Source of the DNA: Gigaspora rosea
Lineage: Eukaryota; Glomeromycota; Glomeromycetes; Diversisporales; Gigasporaceae
Assembly (NCBI GenBank): GCA_003550325.1
Contig: QKWP01000143.1
Coordinates: forward strand, 222,286 to 286,285
Length of the DNA stretch: 64,000 bases
Direction of reading: 5' to 3'
Made by a program: the position numbers and the translations under genes. Below the pieces are notes generated by a model, which was not told the origin of the DNA, made no database searches, and saw only the letters and a program-made list of their open reading frames with translations. Shown here in pieces: positions 21,063 through 31,029 of this stretch (positions are counted from its first letter, which is position 1; each line of letters opens with the position of its first letter).

Positions 21063-22527
21063 AATTGTATGGTTGGAGCTTCAAGATCCATCTTCCAATT
21101 CTTCCTTTGGGTTCAGCAGTACGTAACCATTTCAATGCTGAGTGGTCTGTAACTAAGATGAATTTTGTAGCGCCTAAATATTTGTGAAAATGTTCTATGG
21201 CCCATACAACTGCAGCACATTCAAGTTCAGTTGCTGCATAATTCATTTCTTCTTTTCGCAAACTTTTACTAGCATAGGCAATCGGGTGTTCTTTTCCATT
21301 CCTATCTAGTTGGCTTAGTGTGGCACCAAAGCCATTATAAGAAGCATCGGTAGCAAGTATAAATGTCTCTTTAAAATTGGGGTAGGCTAATATAGGAGCA
21401 GTAATGAGTCTAGATTTTAATTCTTCAAAAGCTTTTTGTTGTTTGTCTTGCCAGTGATAGGGTTCATTCTTTTGTAGAAGAGAATTCAAAGGGCGAGCGA
21501 TTGATGAAAAGTTTTGAATAAATTGGCGATAGTATCCCGCAAGTCCAAGGAAAGATCGAAGGGCTGTAAGGTTTTTAGGAGGTTGAATCCGTTGGACAGC
21601 TTCTACTTTTTGAGGGTCAGGGGCGATACCGTTAGCAGAGATTAAGTGTCCAAGAAATGGTAGTTGGTGCATCCAGAAAGTACACTTTTCTATATTAAGT
21701 CTGAGTCCTGCTTGTTTAATTCTATTAAATACTCTTTTTAAATGGGTTAAATGTTCATCAAATGTTCTCGAATAAACAATTGTATCGTCTAAGTACACAA
21801 CTACAAATTTCCATGCAATTCCTTTATATACACGATCCATCAGCCTTTGAAAAGTTGCAGGAGCATTGCAAAGACCAAAAGGCATTACATTAAATTCATA
21901 AATTCCGTATCGTGTAGTAAAGGCAGTTTTCTCTTTGTCACGGGGGTCCATGGCAACTTGCCAATATCCACTCGCAAGATCGAGAGTAGAGAACCAAGAG
22001 CATCCTGTAAGGGCATTAAGCATTTCATCAATACGAGGCAGAGGGTAAGCATCCTTTTTGGTAACAGCATTTACTTTTCTGTAGTCTACACAGAATCGTA
22101 ATTTGCCATTTTTCTTTCGTACTAGAACAACAGGTGAGGTCCAAGGGCTATCAGAGGGTTGAATGAGTTTATGTTCTAACATTCTTTGGATTTCTTCTTG
22201 TATAAATTCTTGTTCATTAGGAGGTACAGAATAAGGCCGGGAACGAATAGGGTGTACATCCTCAGTATAGATTCGGTGAGTAACCAAGTTGGTTCGTCCT
22301 AGCTCAGTTATATCATTTGCAAAGAGGTCTGCAAATTCTTCTAATAATTTCCGAAAAGCTAGGCCTTGTTCTTTATTAAGTGGTCCAATATTTAAAGAAG
22401 TCTGGGTCGATAGGGTATATTCTTCATGTTCAAGAGTAATAATATTTACAAATTTGGGTATAAGGTTCTGGTCTGGGTCGACAGGTAGTTTATGATCCTG
22501 CCTAGGATTCTCTAAAAATTTTGACAA
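20962..22527 (-). CDS. Gypsy-1 reverse transcriptase-RNase H
   Basis: Copies the element RNA into cDNA in cytoplasmic particles. RT motifs: SPWTSPVVLVRKKNGKLRF (about 127-145), FSTLDLASGYWQ (catalytic D183), MPFGLCNAP (215-223) and YLDD (245-248). RNase H acidic residues are D394 (ATDAS), E434, D461 (TDHS) and D503 (NVDALSR), all present. The first codon is TTG, not ATG, so translation is probably by frameshift from the preceding ORF, which overlaps it by 16 nt at a slippery A-AAT-TTT. No D(S/T)G aspartic protease precedes RT, which is unusual. The reading frame is open throughout. Confidence 0.92.
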   Translation of the reverse strand: MSKFLENPRQDHKLPVDPDQNLIPKFVNIITLEHEEYTLSTQTSLNIGPLNKEQGLAFRKLLEEFADLFANDITELGRTNLVTHRIYTEDVHPIRSRPYSVPPNEQEFIQEEIQRMLEHKLIQPSDSPWTSPVVLVRKKNGKLRFCVDYRKVNAVTKKDAYPLPRIDEMLNALTGCSWFSTLDLASGYWQVAMDPRDKEKTAFTTRYGIYEFNVMPFGLCNAPATFQRLMDRVYKGIAWKFVVVYLDDTIVYSRTFDEHLTHLKRVFNRIKQAGLRLNIEKCTFWMHQLPFLGHLISANGIAPDPQKVEAVQRIQPPKNLTALRSFLGLAGYYRQFIQNFSSIARPLNSLLQKNEPYHWQDKQQKAFEELKSRLITAPILAYPNFKETFILATDASYNGFGATLSQLDRNGKEHPIAYASKSLRKEEMNYAATELECAAVVWAIEHFHKYLGATKFILVTDHSALKWLRTAEPKGRIGRWILKLQPYNFGIIHKPGRIHSNVDALSRLPTQTIVPNKLYES

Positions 22528-23372
22528 AGTGTATCCAAGGCATTAGCTCGATGGTGGGCATTTTGGGCTTCTTCTTGGAAAAAGCATAATAAAGCAGCAT
22601 TGGTAGTTTCCAAGGTTTCAATTCTTGCTTGTAATTGTTTTATCAATTGATCCTGTTGTTGTACTTGTTGTTGAAGCTGATAAAACTGTGAACCATCATC
22701 GATTTCCTTAACTGTTTCTTCAGCAGGTGGAGAGTAAATTTCTGGGTCTGGAAGTTTGCAATCATCACAATACCCTTGATTTGCATTCAATTCCTCTTGG
22801 TGTTTAACATGTAAACATTCCTGACAGAGGTCAACAGGAACTGTAAAGTTTCTTCGAAGTACAGCGAGGGCATACTTCTGGTCATAGTCTGGGTGGCTAG
22901 TGTCGAAGGATTCATCTAAAATTGCTTGTAGCGGGTCAATATCATTTTCTGATAGTAAGTCTGATTCAGCTTGCAATATAAGTTGCATTTCCTCATAGCT
23001 CCAGGGTTGAGTTATGCGGTCAGAGGTTAGAGGTTCTAGGGCCTGGGCAATGGTCTGGTCATTTTCATCCAAGAGAATCTTCGCAAGTCGGTAAATTCTG
23101 GTCTGGTTCATTTCATATTGGTGTCCGGCATTCTTTGTTGATTCAGTATAACGTTTGATTCGAGTCCAGAGGTTATAATTAGGATTATACTGGATATCCT
23201 GGCTAGCCTTGTATGCGTAAAGGTGTTCTAATTCACAAAACCATAATTCTTCCCGAAGACTGTCTAATTGACACATTCTAGGTCTTGTATCTGCTTTATT
23301 ACATACTTTGCAATTAACAAGCATTCCACGTCCTTCACCTTGGGTGAAGAAATGGATACTCCTAGGGTCTTC
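22512..23372 (-). CDS. Gypsy-1 Cys-rich, coiled-coil region continuing gag
   Basis: In frame with the last part of gag across a single TGA at 23373-23375; the first internal ATG is at 23324. It has CKVCNKAD near the start, a CQEC-x17-CDDC zinc-ribbon-like pair around residues 175-198, a Pro/Glu linker, and a C-terminal coiled coil (QLQQQVQQQDQLIKQLQARI). It ends at a TAG directly after the slippery heptamer. Where a retropepsin would be expected there is none, so a deletion is possible. The role is probably structural or nucleocapsid-like; I do not recognise the family beyond its retroelement context. Confidence 0.7.
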   Translation of the reverse strand, partial: EDPRSIHFFTQGEGRGMLVNCKVCNKADTRPRMCQLDSLREELWFCELEHLYAYKASQDIQYNPNYNLWTRIKRYTESTKNAGHQYEMNQTRIYRLAKILLDENDQTIAQALEPLTSDRITQPWSYEEMQLILQAESDLLSENDIDPLQAILDESFDTSHPDYDQKYALAVLRRNFTVPVDLCQECLHVKHQEELNANQGYCDDCKLPDPEIYSPPAEETVKEIDDGSQFYQLQQQVQQQDQLIKQLQARIETLETTNAALLCFFQEEAQNAHHRANALDTLCQNF

Positions 23373-24799
23373 TCAGTCTAGAGCACAGTGAAAGTCAGAA
23401 TAGCATCCAGGGCAAACAAGTTTCTCTTCAAGTAGTCTAAGGACTTCAGGTCTGTTAGGAACTCTAAATTGACAAAAATGGTGGGTACGGCAAGTGATAT
23501 AATTAGATAGGCGATTACTATCAACTTGATCAAGAGTACATCCACACTGGTAAACCAAATTTTGTCTTTTCCAAGTGGCAAGAGGACATAGGCTTCAATA
23601 TGTCCTAATGTACTGCATTCTCTGCAGACATTATTGGGGCAGTTCCTATATAGGTGGTTGGAGTCATGACAAGTAGGGCAGGTGGTACGTCTTGGGGCTT
23701 GTTTAGGGCATTTAACAGCGATGTGGCCAAATTCCTGGCATCGATTACATTGGTTGGTAGAACAATTTGCAAAGAGGTGGTCAGGAGAACCACAATTTCC
23801 ACAGACACACTGTTTAGGAGGTAAGATAGGGTTTAATTCTTCAACAAGAGGTTGTAAATTTATTTCCTCGAATTGTGGAGGAGAGTCAGCTCTAACAATA
23901 GTAGAGTCTTGGTTTTGAATATAATGGTCGAGAGGGTCAATTAAATTTTGGTCGTTAAGAGGAGGAGTATTAAGTAATAGAGGTGTATGGCGTGAGGTAA
24001 CATTTATATCTAAATTAACAGTTGGGTAATATTCAGTTACAAGAGGAGATGGAGGAACAGTTGTGCGAGCAGGAGAAAAGGTTTGTTGTAAATAGCGAAA
24101 GAGGCGATTTCGTGGGTGAGGAGTAGTTTCTCGAGTATAAGGATATGGAATTTCTGAGATAGGTGAAGAAGGAAGTGCAAGGCTTGGAGGGATTGGTATA
24201 TTAGTATTAGTGGAAGAACCAACACCAGTATCAGCTAATTGTTCAGGTCCTAAGGTGAATATAGATCTGGGTGGAGAAACGTCAAAATTTAATTCAGTTC
24301 TTCCTAGTTGATTTTGAAAATTGAATAGAAGGTTTTCAGTTCTTGGTCGAGTTGAAGCAGATGTAGAAGGTAAGAGGTTCTCAATATGAAGGTCAAGTAG
24401 AGTAGCTTCAAAATTAAGAGGTAAGGTAGGTGCAAGAGTATAGGGGGTATGTGCAAGGAGTAGACCAGCAATAACTTCTTTTGGGTCTAATAGGTCGTTG
24501 TTATAGCGGCAACTAAAAACAATATCTCGAGCAGCAGCTCTAGCAGTATTATAATCAGTAGCAGCAACTAAAATACAGTAAGAGTCGTTTGTCTTTTGTG
24601 AGTATTGGGTAGCAAAATAATTGTCTCGATACGTTCCCCAGAATCGGCGAAAGGGACGGTATAAATTAGCAACAGGGTAACAGATAGTACAGGATAAATC
24701 AGGATGGTAGGCTTGCAAAACGTCTACCGCAAGTGAGGAAGGATGACTTGTTTCGTGTACTTCAATTTGTTCTAAGTATAGTTCATACGCTCTATTCAT
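23373..24799 (-). pseudogene. Gypsy-1 gag-like protein with four zinc knuckles, frameshifted
   Basis: A nucleocapsid-type protein that would bind element RNA. The ATG at 24799 begins MNRAYELYLEQ. An N-terminal Cys-containing domain (about 1-120) is followed by a long Pro/Ser/Thr-rich region. Then come CCHC knuckles (C-x2-C-x4-H-x4-C) at C333-C346, C351-C364, C374-C387 and C392 onward. The fourth loses its last Cys because of an apparent 1-nt deletion after about residue 404 (near 23587). The downstream frame continues with CGCTLDQVDSN and CPGCYSDFHC until TGA at 23373. Four knuckles exceed the one or two usual in Gypsy gag. Without the shift and the TGA, gag would join the next ORF as one long product. 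Confidence 0.75.
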
Positions 24800-25104
24800 A
24801 TAGAAAAGGCAGTTCCCAAGTCTTAAGGAAACTAATAAAAGAATAATAAAATACCTCCAAAATAAAAGGTTAGTAGTAAGTTGTTAACAAAATTTTAATC
24901 TCCTAAATATAGTAAATAGTTAGTATCCAACAAAAAGAAAATTCCAAGTAAGTTGTAAGAGAATAATAAGAGTGCAATCAACAGCAAGAGGGTTAGTAAC
25001 AGCCAAAAAAAAAAATTAAATTTCTGCCAAAAGTAATAATAAGATTTCCAAATTCTTTAATAATATTCAATAATTTAAATAGGTTTCCGCCAGAAGGCAC
25101 CAAA
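24800..25104 (-). other. Gypsy-1 5' leader
   Basis: Non-coding sequence between the 5' LTR and gag, A-rich on the plus strand. It includes the candidate primer-binding site next to the LTR. Confidence 0.6.
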
Positions 25105-25695
25105 TGTTACAGTACCGGAAGCCTTCTTTAATTCCGATAGAGTAACAATCACACGGCTCCTGAGATCCCTTACTTTGGGCGTGAAGCGGTGTGCAAGAGG
25201 GAAGTATAGTTTCTTTTATGTCTGTAAGAAACTACACACTTCTCTGAGGCAGTTCGGTATAAAACAACAAGAGATAATACACAGTTTATTAATTTAACAA
25301 GAGGGCTATTCCAAGGTGTCTGTTCCTTAGAAATCCCAAGAGTTTATTAATAATAAGAGAGGAGGATAAATAATATAAAGGTAAAGATAAAATACAATGT
25401 CTGGATCTGTCTAAAACTAAGGGAAATAAGGTGGGTTTATATATCTATTGAGCTAAGCATCGCTAAGCGTCATTAAGTGTCGCTAAGCGTCATTAAGCGT
25501 CACTAAGCGTCGTTAAGCATCGCTAAGCGTCATTAAGCATCGCTAAGCGTCGTTAAGCGTCGCTAAGCGTCATTGAGTGTCATTGCACATCAATTTCGCA
25601 TATCACTATTACTAAATACAGTTATTACAAAATTTCCTTATTAAGTTCTAATTTTCAAACTAATTTCTACCAAAATTAAAACCTATTCTATAACA
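25105..25695 (-). repeat. Gypsy-1 5' LTR (591 bp)
   Basis: Same length and ends as the left LTR. It has the same number (13) of 10-bp units, several carrying CATC or TGTC where the other LTR has CGTC. Confidence 0.92.
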
Positions 25696-25699
25696 GTAA

Positions 25700-26281
25700 G
25701 TTTTGAAATAGTTAGACTTATACATGCTATAGATACTGTTTCGTTTTTTGACGAATATTGAGTTTTGATATGAAGGCTCTAAAATATTGCAGCAATCTCA
25801 TATTAAAAATTAGTGCCAAATACTATCAGCTGAGCTGAAATAGTTTCTACAACTTGCATAGTTAGGCCTGGTGTCACAGGCATAATTCTATAATTTGTAT
25901 AATAATTATTATAAGTTTAAAGCGCAACTGATTCACATAACCTATTAAATAAATATAATAAACAACGATATATTCAGATAATGTTCTTATTTAAATCCAT
26001 TAAATATATAATGCAGGCAATATTACACCAGGTGATACTAGTTATGCTTTAATTTGCATAACAAACATAAAAAAAATAATCGCAATTTTATTAATTTATT
26101 TTTAAAAAATGATCAAATTTATTAATAAAGAACTAAGTCTCTTTTTTAAAAAAAAATGATATAAAAAATTTTTTTAAAAAAAATGTATAAAAAATATTAA
26201 AAGAATAAATAAGATTTTTTTTTTAATATTAAAAATGAGACTGCTTAAATAAGATATTAAATAAAGGAATACTAAAAGAAA
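25700..26281. other. AT-rich non-coding DNA
   Basis: No gene was recognised. Long A and T runs at 26090-26240. Confidence 0.4.
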
Positions 26282-26763
26282 TCAAATTATTTTATAAATA
26301 TCAAAAGTTTTAGATTTTTCAGAATTTTCACCAACAGTAGCTACTGCACAAGCAAAAAGCTTGTAATCTGAATATGCAACACAAACTATAAGAAAATATG
26401 AATAAGGCAATTCAGAAGTGGGAACATCAGATGCAGATATATTAAATGGGGTTCCAGCCTTGGTTGATCGTTAAAAATTTGAACGTAAAGATCAGATCCT
26501 AATATGATTCCGTGATTGTCTTCATACACAATTATAAGAAGTGTTTGGTTTTTGATGATATCATTTTTAGTCAAGTTTCCAGATACATCAAATGATTCAT
26601 AGTCAGGTTCTGGAGGGTCAGTGATTTTTACATTAAGTAAGTCAATAGGATATCCAGTATCACAAGGACCAAAGGTAATATCTCTTTTGTTAAGTTGAAA
26701 GGAAGCTGTATTTACTGCAAGAAGAAGAGCAAATAAAATGTATGCGAAAATACAATTCTTCAT
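26282..26763 (-). pseudogene. Secreted ML-domain (MD-2/NPC2-like) lipid-binding protein, one frameshift
   Basis: ML-domain proteins are small secreted beta-sandwich proteins that bind lipids or sterols (NPC2, and fungal phosphatidylglycerol/phosphatidylinositol transfer proteins). From the ATG at 26763 the product starts with a clear signal peptide (MKNCIFAYILFALLLAVNTA). FGPCDTGYPIDLL, VSGNLTKNDI and an LLIIVYEDN strand follow. After FNDQ the frame changes near 26467: the next frame reads AGTPFNISASDVP, then VCVAYSDYKLFACAVATVG with the expected C-terminal Cys residues, ending at TGA 26284-26282. The total of 482 nt is one base short of a whole number of codons. Either a recent 1-nt deletion or a sequence error. 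This is the only non-transposon gene here that is otherwise complete. Confidence 0.8.
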
Positions 26764-27137
26764 GATTTCTGTGCGAAGTAGGTAGGAATTTTGGGATGAT
26801 TTTTTTTTTCTTTTTAATTCAGATGCCTTTTCATGAAATATGCTATTGATACTTGATATCCTTTTATAAGAAAAAAAAACTTTGAAATCTATAAAAAGCC
26901 TTCATTTTATCATTTGAAAATCCCAATAATGGTTAAATTCATCACACTTATCTTTTGATTGACAGTATTCCAATATATACAGGCACATACATTATCATAT
27001 TTACTGGGATTTACTAAACAATATATCTTTGAAATTTGTAGAACGCAGTTCTCCTAATTGATACACAATTGTGAAGTTGTATTCTTAACAAGGATCTGAT
27101 AAATATAGTATTTCATACTTTTTCTTCTGTATTGATA
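26764..27137. other. Upstream region of the ML gene
   Basis: No gene was seen. It should contain the ML promoter: on the minus strand TATAAAAGG-like sequence occurs near 26859-26867, about 100 bp before the ATG. Confidence 0.4.
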
Positions 27138-27900
27138 TTAGATGCATGCATGATGGTCTAAGCAATTTTATACTAATATGCCCATACAAAATTAGTTAAA
27201 ATCCAAATATTATAAAATCTTTCTAATGTTTGATTAAGTAGATTTTTTCGGAATTACAGAATATCAGTATGGTATGGGTGAGCTGACGGTCTAGTATTAG
27301 TATAAAAATACCAATTCTAAAAACCAAACCTTAATATGTAATGACAGTATGGTAGGATTTTAAATAGGTATTTTACACCCCTATAACATACTGACTGATC
27401 TATTTTAATATTAAATGTAACAATAACACTGTAACAGAATTATATGGTACGGAATAAGGGTATTTTACACCCCACTTGGTTATCTATATAATCTTATCCT
27501 GTGCCATACCGGAACCATATTGATCTGCTGTAATTCCCCATACTATACAATAGATCAGTATGGTAAGGATGACCAGAATTATCATACCTAAGATGGGCAC
27601 CATGCGCATGGTCTAAGCAATTTTATACTAATATGCCCATACAAAATTAGTTAAAATCCAAATATTATAAAATCTTTCTAACGTTTGATTAAGTAGGTTT
27701 TTTCTGTATTACAGAATATCAGTATGGTATGGGTAAGCTGATCGGTTGGGGATTATAAAGATCAGTATGGATGCAATTTTATTAAACCGTACCATATTAA
27801 TCTGCTATTATATTAAATATATAAATTAGCAGAACAGTATGGTACACTTTGATAAAATCCACACCATACCATACCATACGGATCTGGTAGCTATACAATT
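27138..27900. repeat. Direct repeat plus cluster of ATCAGTATGGTA motifs
   Basis: About 140 bp (GGTCTAAGCAATTTTATACT onward) is present at about 27152-27293 and 27609-27747. Within and between the copies, GATCAGTATGGTA-like 12-mers occur about a dozen times in both orientations (near 27268, 27344, 27390, 27515, 27560, 27718, 27760, 27806, 27836 and 27880). No ORF. Confidence 0.7.
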
Positions 27901-28129
27901 TTTGCATTTTTTTATTGTTATATTTGTTTCTTTGAATAAATGATAAGCGGACTAGATATCTTTAATACAAGTTTTCGCACATGATATATTTTTCAATGTT
28001 TGTTCTCTTTATTGTAGACCTTAACGTTCAATTTTGATAATATATCAAAAATTAAAGAATCAATGCTTGAACAATTTCTGGTCACATGATCTTCTGACAT
28101 CAATTAGCCAATTAAAAATCAGGATTAGG

Positions 28130-28560
28130 TGTAACGAATATACGCTATTTAGCTGGTGTGCCACTTAATATTGAGAGTAACACAGAAAAAAAATAATTAG
28201 AGTAGCTGCACAGCGCGTGATGCGGCGCAGGACCAGTACGATCAGCTTTTGTACTTTTTGTATGTTTTTTTTTGGATTTGTTTTTAATTTTTTTTTGTTG
28301 TGTGTATTTCTTCTTTTAGCATTTAGTTATGAGGGTGAGGTTAATTGTGGGGAGTAATGTATGTTATAGTAATTGTATGGGTTGTAGAAAATAACTAAAT
28401 TAACAAGGGTCATATAGCTGAAGGCCATGTGACACAGGTTAATTCACGCAAATTTTTATTTACACAATCCAATATAATAACTATATTATGGTATGGGTCT
28501 GACGTAACAACCCGTGTGTCACCTTCACCTCAATAAAAAGTCAATATTAATATTACTGTC
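28130..28560. repeat. Fragments shared with the BTB block flanks
   Basis: CTGGTGTGCCACTTAATATTGAGAG (28158-28182, quoted by position) resembles 46793-46817 and 53819-53843. ATTGTATGGGTTGTAG (about 28373-28388) and the downstream TAATAACTATATTATGG resemble the inverted hairpin at 45880-45955 and 52978-53048. Non-coding. Confidence 0.55.
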
Positions 28561-29349
28561 ATGAAATCTTAATACACGATTATATAACAGCGTAATTAAA
28601 AAAAATCAATTTATGATTTAAATTATAAATTCTTTAGTGCAAAATATCAAACAACTAAATCAAAGTTTAGGCATAAACCTAATAAAGTAAAAAGATCACA
28701 AGAATATTTTTTTTAAAAAAAAGACTAAACCTAATCTAAAAGTAAAAATATAATTACGCTTAGAAATTTTTAAAAAAAAGCGAAAATTCAATAACATAAT
28801 CTCGCTCGGTGAAAATTATATAAAGGAAGTAAAACAAAATAACTTATGATTTGGTATAATTAGAATTTAAAAAAAGCAAAAACTTAATAACATGTAATCT
28901 GCCCAAAAAAAGAATTTTAATAAAATACGAATCTGTCTAATAAAGAATTTAAAGTAAGTAAAGATTAAAGGCGAAGTTTTAATAATATAAGACTTATACA
29001 ATAAAATTTAAAAAAAAGCCAATAAATAAAGAATTTGATTTCTATAAAGAGAGACAACAAGTAGAGAAGTTTCTTTCAATTTTACTAAAGAAAATAAGGA
29101 AGTAAGCTAGTATATTGCTAAAAAGACTTTATTTGAGTAAATCTTAGAAACTTATCTTTTAGTAATTAATAGAGTTAAATCAGTTAACATTTATGCTCTC
29201 TCACCTTAGGACGTTTGAAATTGATTTTTGGTTAACATTACTTTTCCAGGACTCTTGTGGTGAGAGGGGGGTAAAATAAAACGAATATATGAAACGAACA
29301 TATAAAAATTAAAAAATGTGGACAATTTCATTGGTTAATGTAAATAAGG
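28561..29349. other. AT-rich non-coding DNA
   Basis: No gene or clear repeat was recognised. Confidence 0.4.
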
Positions 29350-29900
29350 TGTCCTATAAGAAAAATGTACCGTATAAACACGGGATGGAATTAGATAGGC
29401 ATGGGTCAAGGCCCGGATTTGTATGGGTATAGCCCGAGTTGGTTCAGATTTGGTGGATTGTGCGGGACCTTGTGCTCGTGCCAATTGGACCGTAAATGGC
29501 TCAGGGTTTGCAGCAGTTTACTAGTCAAATCGGCACAGGATTTGGCACAGGTAATAAACATAAATTCACATGCCACTGCGATAACGATGTGGATTAACTA
29601 AAACATAAATTTTCTTAAATAATCAATATAAGACAAATAAACTAACTGCATATGAAGCAAAATTTTGTAAGCAATTTATTTTGTTAAGACACACAGGAAA
29701 CTTCATTAGTGAAATCATGAGATATCACTCCTTTTTTAAAAAAAAAACACCCTTTACTGATCTTTTGCTCTCTACAAAATGAGTTAACACTCATTACAAG
29801 CCAACACATGTGTAATGTACAAATACGTACTATCTGAACGTGCTATTTCATATGGCGTAATATTACATGCCACTCTTTGCGCAATGTCCGTGCTATTATC
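29350..29900. repeat. Truncated relative of the 15.0-kb hAT element
   Basis: Similar to 15055-15527 and then, without the solo LTR, to 16275-16335. Both hAT termini are missing. It supplies the empty site for the solo LTR. No ORF. Confidence 0.75.
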
Positions 29901-30186
29901 GATTAATCTTGATTACCTAATTTATCAAACAATTTAATCCATTCCATTGTTAGATTAATCACCTGTATCGTTCTTGATCATGTGATGATTGATAATAATA
30001 TTAATGATTACATTAGAGCTTTTCAACCCTTGCAACTAAAATAAAGAAGAATTATTAAATAGAGCGAATTTTGAACAAACTGAAAAACTATTTACAAAAA
30101 ATACTTATCTTTAGGGATTGCAAGTAACTATGTCAAATTGGGCAATTTTTTTCATTTTCAATTGGACATAAGTAAGACTCTAAAAG

Positions 30187-30300
30187 AACTTCAAACCTGG
30201 ACCAAATCAACCATGCCTACCAATTCAAGGTTCAAGAGCCTTGCACTATTAAAAGACATTGGTTTAATTATATAGTAGTGTTGCTAGTAGTTTTTAACTT
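30187..30300 (+). repeat. Fragment resembling the solo LTR interior
   Basis: GGACCAAATCAACCATGCC and CAATTCAAGGTTCAAGAG resemble about 16130-16180 inside the solo LTR. Remainder of 29.9-31.0 kb: no gene seen. Confidence 0.5.
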
Positions 30301-31029
30301 ATACCCAATACTCACCATTCTCGCAACATGCAGCATGTAATTATGGATGAGCCATTGTAGTTTATGTCGATAATAGTGAAAAGGTGAATTAGCATGTATT
30401 AGAATTATCACAATTTCTATTGTGAATTACTAAAAAAAATTTTTTACAAAATTACTTGGCATATAATATGTGTAAAGCTTGAGTTAACAACGAATTATTG
30501 TGGCTTCTATCAAGAATTACTATAAAAAGTTCTCATACAATACTTGCTTGTTATTTTAATAACACAATATGTAGTTGGGGCGAAGTTAGTTCGCGTTGAA
30601 ATTATTATAGCTTCTATCATGATTTACTACTATAAACCTTACCATTCCGGCGATACACAATATATTAACATTGTCCATATCTCAATCTAATTTTTCAAAA
30701 TACAAAGTGCACATAATGAATGAAAGTCGATCTTTTAAATCTCGAATACAAAGTGTGCGTAACAAATGAAAGTCAATTTTTTTTTAAAAAAAATTAATTC
30801 ATAGTGATAGATCAATTACAAATTATAACGAATTTATTACGACATAAACATGCAAATAAATAGATCGTCATAATTGTTCTTATTTTAAATATTTTCACGG
30901 TCTTACAGTTTTTGGAAACAGCAATTAAAAATAGCAAAGTGCCAAAATATTTTATAACTGATAGCAATCGATTTTCGACAAGTACATAATAAGATCAGTA
31001 TCCACTTGATCACAACATATTTACACACA
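30301..31029. other. AT-rich non-coding DNA
   Basis: No gene. A loosely repeated CTTCTATCA-GAATTACTATAAA-like phrase occurs at about 30507 and 30613. Confidence 0.35.

Larger units (their letters stand above)
18177..25695 (-). mobile_element. Gypsy (Ty3-like) LTR retrotransposon, near full length
   Basis: Two 591-bp LTRs (18177-18767 and 25105-25695) begin TGTTACAGTA and end TATAACA, flanked by the 4-bp duplication GTAA (18173-18176 and 25696-25699). Transcription runs right to left. A purine-rich AAAGGGGAGAG tract on the minus strand (about 18769-18780) adjoins the 3' LTR. A primer-binding-site candidate starting TGGTGCCTTC lies just inside the 5' LTR (about 25090-25103). Order from 5': gag-like with zinc knuckles, Cys-rich coiled-coil ORF, RT-RNase H, integrase, extra ORF. 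RT before integrase makes it Gypsy. The LTRs differ at about a dozen sites by eye, so it is relatively young. No aspartic protease motif was found. Confidence 0.93.

Noticed and set aside
22512..23324. Host zinc-finger gene
   Set aside because: It lies between LTRs, in frame with gag across a single stop, so it is part of the retrotransposon.
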